Shown: piece by piece, positions 1 through 7,130 of the stretch
Position numbering within the stretch: the first letter of the stretch is position 1
Layout of the letters: the number at the start of each line of letters is the position of its first letter
The notes under the pieces: model-generated
The model's input: only the letters and a program-made list of their open reading frames with translations
Told to the model about the DNA's origin: nothing
Database searches by the model: none
NCBI GenBank assembly: GCA_913057815.1
Contig: CAJXOV010000047.1
Location: 1 to 9,845 of the forward strand
Source of the DNA: an uncultured Flavobacteriales bacterium
Lineage (GTDB): Bacteria; Bacteroidota; Bacteroidia; Flavobacteriales_D; Sanyastnellaceae
DNA length: 9,845 nt
Direction: 5' to 3'
Made by a program: the position numbers and the translations under genes

Positions 1-24
1 GCGTCAGATGTGTATAAGAGACAG
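1..24. other. Nextera/Tn5 adapter remnant, left contig end
   Basis: Bases 6-24 are exactly the 19-base Tn5 mosaic end used in Nextera libraries (agatgtgtataagagacag). The five bases before it, gcgtc, match the end of the Read 1 adapter. This is library sequence, not genome. The first genomic base is 25. The minus-strand patatin frame stays open into the adapter, so a gene caller could add false residues to that protein's truncated end. Confidence 0.98.
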
Positions 25-1654
25 TTACTAACCTCCTTCCATCCAAGTTGATGGTAGGTGAAAAAATCATAGTAGGTACTTCAGATTCAAATTCTGGTTT
101 CGTATAAAACCCAAGTTTCTTTTTCAGTTTATTTCCAGTATTAAAGTTCAACCTTTTTTCAAAAGCATAGGCTCTATCCATTAAATGATGACTTCCATCT
201 ACTTCAACTTTTCTATATCTAAGTGCTAAATCATGAGTAGCCATCGCTAAAACCATAGGATTCAAAATATCCCTAGAAATAGCATCAAAATGCTCGTTTC
301 TATTAAATCCAGGTTGAGCAAAGGCTCCTTCGCTAAATAATTCTCGCATATAGCTGGCTCCAATCATACCACCAGAACTTCCGGTTATAAGATGTATGTT
401 TTTAAGTAACTCGCCATTCATTGAACTATCCGCTGTTAAAACGCTTTTCATTGTCCATAAAGCAGAACGAAGGCCTCCACCACTTACAGCCAGAATGACC
501 AATTTGGGTTTGGTGTCAGATGCATTAGAGACTTTATTTTTCCAGTTTTCTAGAGAGTTAATCTGGTTATTCTTACTCCTCTCATACTCATCAACTGTTA
601 CTGAATTATTCAAACTCTCAGAATTGTATTCTGGTAGATCACCTGAATAATCTAGTCCATAAATCCTTGTTTCTAGATTAAAAGATTCTGTAAGGATTGG
701 ACTAAAATTAATACTTAATATGATTAATAAAATAACCGGAAATGTCCATCCTTTGATCCAACTATACATCGCACTAAAAAGCATAACTAAAACCGTAAAA
801 AACAATACAGCTGAAGATGCAGCAGGAATTTCAAAAACAGGATGTTCCCTAAAAAGTCCAACTACCACAAACGATATGATAATTAGTATTTCAAAATAAG
901 AGGCATTTACATGGTGTTGAGTAAGCACCTTTTCTAATACTTTTCTTGGGTAATGCTTGCTACTACGAGCCAACATTATTTTAAAAAAACTAAACATATA
1001 AGTATCTACCCGCCAATCGTCTGTGCGTTTTTCTAAATCTTCCCAGCTACTAGTTTTTTGCAACGCAGAAGAGGCAAAAGACTCTTCTATTTCACCTTCT
1101 TCCTCTAATTTTTCAGTAAAGTGACGTACGTTTTTATTGGTAAAATAAAAATATAAAAAACTAAATCCAGACATTAAAAAGACCCCTACTGTGAATGAGA
1201 ATAAGTTCAAAAAAGCATCACCTTTAGATACTAACTCACTGTTTACCTGAAATCTAAAACTACAGTAGAAATAGATTAAAATAAATGTAAGAGGAATTAT
1301 GAAATTATTAATAGAAAATTTAAATAGCGGCTTGTCAATGGTGGCTATAAATGGAAATCTGTGGCTATGGATTATGTATGTGTACAAATTATAACTGACT
1401 ATGAAACCTCCCACAGAGAATCCCAAAATTCCAAAAGCTATACATCCGTTTAACCCTCTGTATTCAGGATATAAGAATAAATGCGAAATTCCATATTTGG
1501 AACCTATACCATCCATTACAAATGCAAAAAGTAGCAGCCAAAAACTTAATAATAAGTAGTTTCTTTTCAATTGTAAAAACAACAACTGAAATGGGAAAAA
1601 GAATAAAACTCTATCCACTCTGTTCTTCAACGATATGCTAGCATGTGCATTCAC
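25..1654 (-). CDS. Membrane-anchored patatin-like phospholipase, 3' end missing
   Basis: My reading of the minus strand gives 543 uninterrupted codons from GTG 1654 down to 26, with no stop before the contig edge. An in-frame TAG lies directly upstream of the GTG, so this is the earliest possible start; the first in-frame ATG is about residue 47, inside a membrane helix. Hydrophobic segments lie near residues 33-50, 71-95, 115-135, 148-172, 253-268, 278-295 and 303-318, giving about six or seven membrane spans. A charged loop (about 173-250) splits them. A patatin domain begins near residue 384: glycine-rich oxyanion motif SGGGLRSA (391-398) and nucleophile elbow GSSGG (425-429), with Ser427 the predicted nucleophile. 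Patatins use a Ser-Asp dyad for acyl hydrolysis of lipids; the Asp should lie in the missing C-terminal part. Family assignment is firm. Substrate (phospholipid, lysolipid or other ester) and which side of the membrane the domain faces are unknown. Confidence 0.88.
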
Positions 1655-1726
1655 CTATTACTAGTACGTAAATTCTATAAAAAAGGTGTGCGAAGGGCGC
1701 TTAATTTATTGAATCGATAAACATTA

Positions 1727-1734
1727 TAAATTTG
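1727..1734 (+). promoter_or_regulatory. Candidate Bacteroidota -7 element for the beta-barrel gene
   Basis: TAAATTTG fits the Bacteroidota sigma-A -7 consensus TAnnTTTG. It lies 37 bases before the ATG at 1772, which allows a leader of about 30 bases. A TTG at 1709-1711 is closer than the usual 19-21 base spacing, so no convincing -33 partner is seen. In A+T-rich DNA such a match can occur by chance. Confidence 0.35.
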
Positions 1735-1771
1735 TTATCGGGTAATTGAGGTTTAAAATGTATAACCCTTT

Positions 1772-2563
1772 ATGAAAACACTAGCTTTCTTATTCTGCTT
1801 ACTTATCTCCTTGAACTCTACTGCTCAGGGAATTATAGATGGTTTTATTGACAACCCAAAGGCAAAAGCTCTGGCTTTGTCTATTAGTCATGAGTCATCT
1901 GACACTTACTTCTTATGGAATAGAGATTTAGATTTACCTATTTCGTCTTTCACTGCTTCTCTATTTTATAAGCATCAGCTAACCAAAAACCTGGGTTATG
2001 TAGCTTCGATCCCTTTTATAAATGGAACTCCACAGGATGGTTCGTTGTTTCTTAAGTATGGTGTTGGTAGAGAAATTACAAAGAACTTTAAAATAAACGC
2101 AATAGCTGCTTTCGGAGGTTCTCACCCATTATCTAATTACAGTACTGAAAGCTCAAAAGCTATTGGTCAACAAGCTAAAAGCATAGGGTTTAGGACTGTG
2201 GCTCAACTTACTTTTAAGAATACTCTATTTATCAATGGCAGATTCGGTATGAATTTTAATTCCCACCCTACACCTGATAACACTGTGGCTTCAATAAAAA
2301 TCGGATTCTATAAAAATAAATGGTATGCAGATTTTTGGATCGATAGAATAGAAGCAGATGGTGGAAAAGACTACAGAGGTTTAGGAGATAACAAAGCTGA
2401 ATCTTTCAGAGAACTAGGTTTCGATGCTGATAGAGTAGGCGGAGTAGTGTATCACCAAACTTCACCGAAAATAGGCTTATTTATCAGCGGTTCTTATACA
2501 ATTAACGGAAGAAATGCTTACAAGATAAGCCGAGTTTCTGGAGGAGCTGTTTGGAAGTTTTAA
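1772..2563 (+). CDS. Predicted outer-membrane beta-barrel protein of unknown function
   Basis: The 263-residue product starts with a clear Sec signal peptide: Lys2, a hydrophobic core LAFLFCLLISL, then probable cleavage after STAQ near residue 19. The mature part has many short segments of alternating polar and hydrophobic residues (for example FTASLFYKHQL, GLFISGSYTI), glycine/aromatic turns, no other membrane helix, and a C-terminal Phe as in many barrel proteins of the outer membrane. These features suggest a 10-12 strand barrel, perhaps a small porin- or transporter-like protein, but I recognise no specific family. It is divergent from the patatin gene (117-base gap) and its stop codon overlaps that of convergent ftcD. 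No Shine-Dalgarno sequence is seen, as is usual in this phylum. A five-codon open frame directly upstream overlaps the start by ATGA. Confidence 0.75.
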   Translation: MKTLAFLFCLLISLNSTAQGIIDGFIDNPKAKALALSISHESSDTYFLWNRDLDLPISSFTASLFYKHQLTKNLGYVASIPFINGTPQDGSLFLKYGVGREITKNFKINAIAAFGGSHPLSNYSTESSKAIGQQAKSIGFRTVAQLTFKNTLFINGRFGMNFNSHPTPDNTVASIKIGFYKNKWYADFWIDRIEADGGKDYRGLGDNKAESFRELGFDADRVGGVVYHQTSPKIGLFISGSYTINGRNAYKISRVSGGAVWKF

Positions 2564-4260
2564 TCGAGTATTTTCTTGTTCACCTGATCTCTTATTTTAG
2601 ATTCGATCTGATTGGCTCTATCTTCCATTTCCGCGCATTCTTCAAGCACTGAATTAACAAAACTCTTGTCTTCTAAATCTCCAGCATTAATTTTAACGTT
2701 CATAATAGCACCTAAAACTCCTGTTCTGGCACACATAGCTCCTACCCCAGCATCAGTTATCGAATTCGGGTTTCCAAATTCAGCCATAGCTTCCATTACT
2801 TCCATAGACCTCAAGCAAGATTTAGCTACTTGAAAAGGAATTTCAATGGCATACTTGGTAGCGGATTGAATAGCTTCTTTTCTTTCAGAAATCTCTTCTT
2901 TAGTTCCTTTAGGTAAACCGAAAGCTTCCATAATTTTATTAAAAGCATTGGTATCCTCATCTACTAAAGTGATTAATTCTTCTTTTAGCTCCATTCCTTT
3001 CACAGCCCAAAAACTGAATTCCTCCCATCTATGATCCCATCCTCTTTTGTGCGCTGAAAGATTGGCTACCATTGTTCCTAATGAAACACCTAGCGCTCCT
3101 ACATATGCTGAAATAGAACCACCTCCTGGAGCTGGCGACTCCGATGCTGTTTCATCTGCAAACTCCTCCAAATTCATAGAGACTAGAGATTTAGAAGATG
3201 AAGAATCCTCAATCATATACTCAATCACCTTTTCTTTGGCATTAAATGGAGCCAAATCATCTAATCCTAAAGATTTTACGGCAATTTTTATCTTTTCAGC
3301 ATCAGAAATCCCATGAGATCGATGTTGCCTAGTTAAATAATGATTAGCTGCTTCTATTAGAACTTTCATAGGTATCAATCCTACTATTTCACTTCCAGTA
3401 ACTCTGATTCCTCTTTCAGCGGCTTTAGCAGTGGCTTCGTCAAAAGCTCTGTGAACAGAACAAACTTTTATATCTGTTAAGTTTAATGACAGCTGGGCAA
3501 TTCCATATTCTTCTATATACCAACCTATCCCTTTTACCGACTTAAGTGTTCCTGGTTGTCTTAGAGGCTCACCAGAATCATCCTTAAGAACTTTTCCGCC
3601 AGGCATTCCATCTTCTCTCATTATTCTACCAGCTTCTCTTATATCAAAAGCTATGGCATTGGCTCTTCTAGTAGATGTAGTATTCAGATTCACATTATAC
3701 GCTACTAGAAAATCTCTCACTCCCACTGCAGTGGCTCCAGTTTTTTTTGCGCTTTCATTGAACTCAGAAGGTCCAAAATCAGGTTTCCACTCTGCTTCGG
3801 ATAACTTAGCCAATCCTTCATACTCTCCCTTTCTACAATAGGCTAAATTTCTTCTCTTTTCTTCCGACGCTGCTTCTTCATAAAAGTATCCTGGAATCCC
3901 TAACTCATTCCCTAATCTTTCCCCTAATTTATGAGCGAATGGTATGATTTCCTCTAACGATATATTAGCTACAGGAACCATAGGACAAACATCAGTAGCA
4001 CCCATTCTAGGATGCTCACCTTTTTGGCTTCTCATATCTATCAATTCAGAAGCTTTTTTGATCAACCTAAATGCTGCCTCAATAACCGGCTCTGGCTCAC
4101 CTACAAATGTTATAACTGTTCTGTTAGTTGTACTTCCAGGATCAACATCTAATAATTTCACTCCAGGCACAGTTTCCACTACTGCCGTAATTTCTTTGAT
4201 TTTATTTAAATCTCTTCCTTCCGAAATATTAGGGACACATTCTATTAATTGCTTTGCCAT
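2560..4260 (-). CDS. ftcD: Bifunctional glutamate formimidoyltransferase / formimidoyl-THF cyclodeaminase
   Basis: The 566-residue protein has the full length and domain order of fused FTCD. It transfers the formimino group of N-formimino-glutamate, from histidine breakdown, to tetrahydrofolate, then deaminates the product to 5,10-methenyl-THF and ammonia; it is cytosolic. The formiminotransferase half (about 1-325) opens with ECVPNISEG and carries GEHPRMGATDVCP (81-93), where His83 matches the catalytic His of the mammalian enzyme. A Ser-rich linker (about 352-360) leads to the cyclodeaminase domain (about 363-566), with SPAPGGGS (375-382) and DEDTNAF (434-440), whose Asp436 is the likely counterpart of the proposed catalytic Asp. 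No hut genes are adjacent, so any histidine-utilisation partners are elsewhere. It starts at ATG 4260, with a -7-like element at 4284-4291, and its TAA overlaps that of the convergent barrel gene. Confidence 0.96.
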   Translation of the reverse strand: MAKQLIECVPNISEGRDLNKIKEITAVVETVPGVKLLDVDPGSTTNRTVITFVGEPEPVIEAAFRLIKKASELIDMRSQKGEHPRMGATDVCPMVPVANISLEEIIPFAHKLGERLGNELGIPGYFYEEAASEEKRRNLAYCRKGEYEGLAKLSEAEWKPDFGPSEFNESAKKTGATAVGVRDFLVAYNVNLNTTSTRRANAIAFDIREAGRIMREDGMPGGKVLKDDSGEPLRQPGTLKSVKGIGWYIEEYGIAQLSLNLTDIKVCSVHRAFDEATAKAAERGIRVTGSEIVGLIPMKVLIEAANHYLTRQHRSHGISDAEKIKIAVKSLGLDDLAPFNAKEKVIEYMIEDSSSSKSLVSMNLEEFADETASESPAPGGGSISAYVGALGVSLGTMVANLSAHKRGWDHRWEEFSFWAVKGMELKEELITLVDEDTNAFNKIMEAFGLPKGTKEEISERKEAIQSATKYAIEIPFQVAKSCLRSMEVMEAMAEFGNPNSITDAGVGAMCARTGVLGAIMNVKINAGDLEDKSFVNSVLEECAEMEDRANQIESKIRDQVNKKILD

Positions 4261-4283
4261 TTTAGGTTGATTTTATTGCGTAG

Positions 4284-4291
4284 CAAAACTA
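4284..4291 (-). promoter_or_regulatory. Candidate -7 element for ftcD
   Basis: On the minus strand this reads TAGTTTTG followed by C, fitting TAnnTTTG. It ends 23 bases before the ftcD ATG, giving a short leader of roughly 17 bases. A TTG on the same strand (4306-4308) is about 14 bases upstream, closer than ideal for a -33 element. Confidence 0.45.
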
Positions 4292-4426
4292 AAAATTACG
4301 GTTACCAACAGCAGAAAAATAGGAAGAGATTATGAACAAGAAAGTTATTTTTCACACCATTTAGTATAGAATACTTATCTAAAGAGAGTTTTGATTTTTT
4401 AGGACAACTTAGTGACTAATATGCTC

Positions 4427-4434
4427 TAATTTTG
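4427..4434 (+). promoter_or_regulatory. Candidate -7 element for the bacilliredoxin gene
   Basis: TAATTTTG followed by CACC is a typical Bacteroidota -7 element. It lies 37 bases before the ATG at 4472, for a leader of about 30 bases. The same nine bases, TAATTTTGC, recur upstream of trpS. I see no clear TTG at the expected -33 spacing. Confidence 0.55.
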
Positions 4435-4471
4435 CACCATTGCTAACGCAATTAAATAAAACACAAAACAG

Positions 4472-4882
4472 ATGTATCCAGCGGAAATGGTAGCGCCTAT
4501 GAAGGGCGAATTAACAAATAAAGGTTTCACCGAATTAATTACTGGTGAAGATGTAGATCAAGCTTTAAAAGCGGAAGGAACTACATTGGTAGTTATAAAT
4601 TCTGTATGCGGATGTGCTGCAGGAAGCATGAGACCTGCTGCGAATTTATCGTTAGAGAATGGCAAATTGCCTTCTTCGTTAACTACTGCTTTTGCAGGAG
4701 TTGATAAAGACGCAGTAGATAGGGCTAGACAATATATGCTTCCTTATCCTCCGAGTTCACCATGCATAGCTTTATTCAAAGATGGTAAGCTAGCACATAT
4801 GATAGAACGTCACCACATTGAAGGTAGAACAGCTGAGATGATAGCTGAAAACTTGAAAATGGCATATGACGAGTTCTGCTAA
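4472..4882 (+). CDS. BrxA/BrxB-family bacilliredoxin
   Basis: This 136-residue protein matches the YphP/YqiW (BrxA/BrxB, formerly DUF1094) family in length and in the motifs MYPAEMVAPM at the N-terminus, NSVCGCAAG (43-51), MRPAANLSL and LPYPPSSPCIALFKDG. Bacilliredoxins are thioredoxin-fold cytosolic proteins that remove bacillithiol from S-bacillithiolated proteins, with a CxC active site, here Cys46-Gly-Cys48. Further cysteines are Cys98 and the C-terminal residue Cys136. Many Bacteroidota make bacillithiol, so the role is plausible, but no bacillithiol biosynthesis gene is in view. It appears to be a single-gene unit: its own -7 element upstream, a strong hairpin terminator 22 bases after the stop, and opposite-strand genes on both sides. 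MetAla-type internal starts (Met6, Met10) are less likely because residues 1-10 are conserved in the family. Confidence 0.92.
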   Translation: MYPAEMVAPMKGELTNKGFTELITGEDVDQALKAEGTTLVVINSVCGCAAGSMRPAANLSLENGKLPSSLTTAFAGVDKDAVDRARQYMLPYPPSSPCIALFKDGKLAHMIERHHIEGRTAEMIAENLKMAYDEFC

Positions 4883-4904
4883 GAACTTTTAATAGAAAAA
4901 GCTT

Positions 4905-4937
4905 AAAACCGGATGATTAATTTCATTCGGTTTTTTT
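4905..4937 (+). terminator. Rho-independent terminator between bacilliredoxin gene and rsmA
   Basis: AAAACCGGATGA (4905-4916) pairs with TCATTCGGTTTT (4923-4934) to form a 12-bp stem with one G-U wobble and a six-base loop; the T run continues to 4937. It ends the plus-strand bacilliredoxin transcript. Read from the minus strand, the A-rich arm becomes a shorter T run, so it probably also serves convergent rsmA, whose stop codon lies just to the right at 4949-4951. Confidence 0.85.
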
Positions 4938-4948
4938 ATGTCTGAATT

Positions 4949-5716
4949 TTACTGAGGGTAAATAAAGTTGGTCAACTCTACAAAATCCTGAACAGATAAC
5001 TGCTCAGGTCGTTCTGTCTGAAACTTTTCTGGTAAAATTTTATCTTCCAATACGCTTTTTAGAGAATTCCTTAAGGTCTTTCTTCTTTGATTGAAGCTCA
5101 ACTTAATTACTTGTTTTAGCTTCTTTTCATCACAATCCAAGCTCTTAACATCATTCCTCACCAACCTAATTACTCCGCTCTTCACTTTAGGAGGAGGATC
5201 AAATGCATCTTGATCTACAGTAAATAAGTATTCAATATCATAGTATGCCTGCAGTAATACGCTTAGAATCCCATAAGCTTTAGAACCTGGCCCTATAGCC
5301 ACTCTTTCTGCTACTTCCTTTTGGAACATTCCTATTACCTCTGTGACATGTTCTTTATAATCTAATGCATGAAAAAGAATCTGTGAGCTAATGTTGTAAG
5401 GGAAATTTCCAATTACAATTAGCTTTTCATCAAATACTGTAGGCAGGTCTAATTTCAAAAAACTTTCCTCTAATATCTTCCCATGCAGCTCATGATAATG
5501 TACATTTAGATAATCTACGGACTCTCTATCGACTTCGACCACTTTTAAATTAATATCCTTCTTTAAAAGAAATTTAGTGAGAGCTCCTGTACCCGGCCCT
5601 ACCTCTATTACATTTTTAACTCCTTCATGATTTCGTATAGCGTTGGCTATATCCTGAGAGATTTGATCATCTTTTAAAAAGTGCTGACCTAATGATTTTT
5701 TTGCTCTTACTTTCAC
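4949..5716 (-). CDS. rsmA: 16S rRNA (adenine1518/1519-N6)-dimethyltransferase
   Basis: RsmA (KsgA) uses SAM to dimethylate two adjacent adenines in the 3'-terminal helix 45 of 16S rRNA during late 30S assembly. The 255-residue protein is near the usual 260-270. It shows the N-terminal KKSLGQHFL (6-14), SAM-binding motif I EVGPGTG (38-44), the catalytic loop NFPYNIS (104-110), MFQKEVAERV (130-139) and the C-terminal FNQRRKTLRNSL (208-219). The start is GTG at 5716; this G is also the last base of the upstream gene's TAG stop (TAGTG), so translation is probably coupled. It is the second gene of a two-gene unit with the DUF4286-like gene. The 3' end faces the bacilliredoxin gene across a shared hairpin. 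Confidence 0.96.
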   Translation of the reverse strand: MKVRAKKSLGQHFLKDDQISQDIANAIRNHEGVKNVIEVGPGTGALTKFLLKKDINLKVVEVDRESVDYLNVHYHELHGKILEESFLKLDLPTVFDEKLIVIGNFPYNISSQILFHALDYKEHVTEVIGMFQKEVAERVAIGPGSKAYGILSVLLQAYYDIEYLFTVDQDAFDPPPKVKSGVIRLVRNDVKSLDCDEKKLKQVIKLSFNQRRKTLRNSLKSVLEDKILPEKFQTERPEQLSVQDFVELTNFIYPQ

Positions 5717-6060
5717 TAATTCTGGTTTTGAACCTGAGAATAATCCTTTTGTCTCGCCTGATACATAACTTCCAATACTGTTCTGAAAGTGGCTACTTTT
5801 TGACCATACTTTTCAGCATGATCTTTCTGTAGTTTAGGAGCGAATTCTGCTTGATACTTTTCATAATTTGCCTCAGAAGCACATAGATATTGCACCGCGA
5901 ATGAAAAGCCACCTTGTTCTTCAGCTTTTATTCGACAGATTCTACATTCTAAAAATAAACCAGTCTTCATTATTTCTGGAATATGGACCTCTCTCATCCA
6001 ATTGTACCATTCTTCATGCACCACCTGGTCTACACTGCAAGTAACATTGTATAAAATCAT
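5716..6060 (-). CDS. Small DUF4286-like protein upstream of rsmA
   Basis: The 114-residue product begins MILYNVTCSVDQ and resembles the DUF4286 family of small Bacteroidota proteins; I assign this from memory of its pattern, not a search. The alternation of strand-like (ILYNVTCSV, FSFAVQYLC, ATFRTVLEVMY) and helix-like segments (VHEEWYNWMREVHIPEIM, ANYEKYQAEFAPKLQKDHAEKY) suggests a ferredoxin-like alpha/beta fold of the dimeric alpha-beta barrel kind. No catalytic motif stands out; function is unknown. The frame is open further upstream to an ATG at 6321, but that extension would lie antisense over the start of trpS and erase both promoters, so ATG 6060 is chosen. Its TAG overlaps the rsmA GTG by one base, which suggests co-translation and perhaps a role near ribosome assembly. 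Confidence 0.85.
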   Translation of the reverse strand: MILYNVTCSVDQVVHEEWYNWMREVHIPEIMKTGLFLECRICRIKAEEQGGFSFAVQYLCASEANYEKYQAEFAPKLQKDHAEKYGQKVATFRTVLEVMYQARQKDYSQVQNQN

Positions 6061-6064
6061 GGTG

Positions 6065-6072
6065 TAAAGGTA
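6065..6072 (-). promoter_or_regulatory. Possible -7 element for the DUF4286-rsmA unit
   Basis: On the minus strand this reads TACCTTTA, followed by CACC and the ATG. It differs from TAnnTTTG only in the last base and would give an almost leaderless transcript. It may be a degenerate form of the TACCTTTGCACC arrangement typical of the phylum. Confidence 0.35.
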
Positions 6073-6111
6073 TAAGTTTAACTCTACCCGACTATATAAC
6101 TGGATTAAGTT

Positions 6112-6119
6112 TAATTTTG
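6112..6119 (+). promoter_or_regulatory. Candidate -7 element for trpS
   Basis: TAATTTTG followed by C, identical over nine bases to the element before the bacilliredoxin gene. It ends 23 bases before the trpS ATG at 6143, leaving a leader of about 17 bases. That leader is too short for a T-box or a peptide attenuator. Confidence 0.55.
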
Positions 6120-6142
6120 CCAGCTTATTAATTTTTAGAGGT

Positions 6143-7114
6143 ATGTCAAGGATATTAACAGGAGTACAAAGCACAGGAGTCCCACATTTAGGAAACATAT
6201 TGGGAGCTATTAAGCCGGCTATTAGAATGGCGGAAGACACTTCTAATGAATCATTTCTTTTTATAGCTGACATGCATTCATTGACACAAATCAAAGATGG
6301 AACTACACTAAGAGAAAACACGTATGCTACGGCCGCTGCATGGTTAGCATGCGGATTAGATACAGATAAGACTGTTTTCTATAGACAAAGTGATGTTCCT
6401 CAAACAGCAGAGTTATCTTGGTATTTAAGCTGTTATTTCCCGTTTCAAAGACTAACCCTAGCACATTCATTTAAAGATAAGGCTGACCACTTAGAGGATG
6501 TGAATGCTGGACTATTTACCTATCCTATGCTAATGGCTGCTGATATTCTCCTTTATGACGCAGAGTTAGTTCCTGTGGGAAAAGATCAATTACAGCATCT
6601 AGAAATGACCAGAAGAGTAGCCAACTCTTTTAATCATCTAATGGGTGAAACTCTGGTAGTTCCTGAAGCCAAAACCAATGAAGAAACTATGCTAGTTCCT
6701 GGAACTGATGGTCAAAAAATGAGTAAGTCTAAGAATAACTTTATTGATATATTTCTTCCTGAAAAACAACTAAAGAAGTCTTTAAACAAGCAGATAATTA
6801 CTGACGACACACCATTAGAGGATCCAAAAGACCCAGAAAAAGCGGTAGTCTACGAATTATATAAGTTAGTAGCTAGTCCCGAACAAGCGGAAGAAATGGC
6901 CAGTAAACTTAGAGCAGGTGGATATGGCTGGGGACATTGTAAGCTAGATCTTTTAAATGCTATTCTAGAGAACTATTCCGAGGAACGAAGTAAGTTCAAC
7001 CACTACATGGAAAATAAAAATGAATTGGACGAAATTCTAGCACAAGGTGCTGAGAAAGCTCGAAAAGTGGCTAAAGATGTAATAAATCGAGTAAGAACTA
7101 AAATTGGTTATTAA
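6143..7114 (+). CDS. trpS: Tryptophan--tRNA ligase
   Basis: This class I aminoacyl-tRNA synthetase activates Trp with ATP and charges tRNA-Trp in the cytosol. The 323-residue product has the normal bacterial length. It shows ILTGVQSTGVPHLGN, in which PHLGN (14-18) is the HIGH-type ATP motif; MAADILLYDA (131-140), whose Asp134 matches the residue that reads the Trp indole nitrogen; VPVGKDQ (143-149); and the KMSKS loop at 192-196. The C-terminal helical domain is intact and ends in RTKIGY. The gene diverges from the DUF4286-rsmA unit with an 82-base gap holding both promoters and converges on the T9SS cargo gene only 12 bases after its stop. No leader attenuator is visible. Confidence 0.97.
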   Translation: MSRILTGVQSTGVPHLGNILGAIKPAIRMAEDTSNESFLFIADMHSLTQIKDGTTLRENTYATAAAWLACGLDTDKTVFYRQSDVPQTAELSWYLSCYFPFQRLTLAHSFKDKADHLEDVNAGLFTYPMLMAADILLYDAELVPVGKDQLQHLEMTRRVANSFNHLMGETLVVPEAKTNEETMLVPGTDGQKMSKSKNNFIDIFLPEKQLKKSLNKQIITDDTPLEDPKDPEKAVVYELYKLVASPEQAEEMASKLRAGGYGWGHCKLDLLNAILENYSEERSKFNHYMENKNELDEILAQGAEKARKVAKDVINRVRTKIGY

Positions 7115-7130
7115 TCCAGTGTGGGATTAA
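7111..7130. terminator. Weak hairpin at the trpS/T9SS-cargo convergence
   Basis: TTAATCC (7111-7117) and GGATTAA (7124-7130) form a 7-bp stem around loop AGTGTG. The hairpin contains both stop codons, TAA of trpS (7112-7114) and, on the other strand, TAA of the cargo gene (7127-7129). No T run follows on either strand, so intrinsic termination is uncertain. Confidence 0.3.

Noticed and set aside
396..650. Plus-strand open frame of 84 codons
   Set aside because: It lies wholly antisense to the patatin-like gene, whose frame is continuous and carries recognisable catalytic motifs; the plus-strand product shows no family features.
1635..1665. Palindromes ATGCTAGCAT and ACTAGT near the start of the patatin gene, a possible operator
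   Set aside because: They are short, different from each other, not repeated elsewhere in the window, and the first lies inside the coding region.
2612..4270. Four plus-strand open frames (2612-2833, 3047-3316, 3653-3841, 3944-4270)
   Set aside because: All are antisense to ftcD, which is full length with conserved motifs throughout; the frames are shadows of its codon pattern.
4332..4364. Ten-codon open frame (starting MNKKVIFHT) in the ftcD/bacilliredoxin intergenic region
   Set aside because: It is very short, lies upstream of the predicted bacilliredoxin promoter rather than in its leader, and is expected by chance in A+T-rich DNA.
6120..6142. Possible tryptophan-responsive leader or T-box before trpS
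   Set aside because: The space between the predicted promoter and ATG is about 20 bases, with no Trp codons, hairpin pair or T-box sequence.
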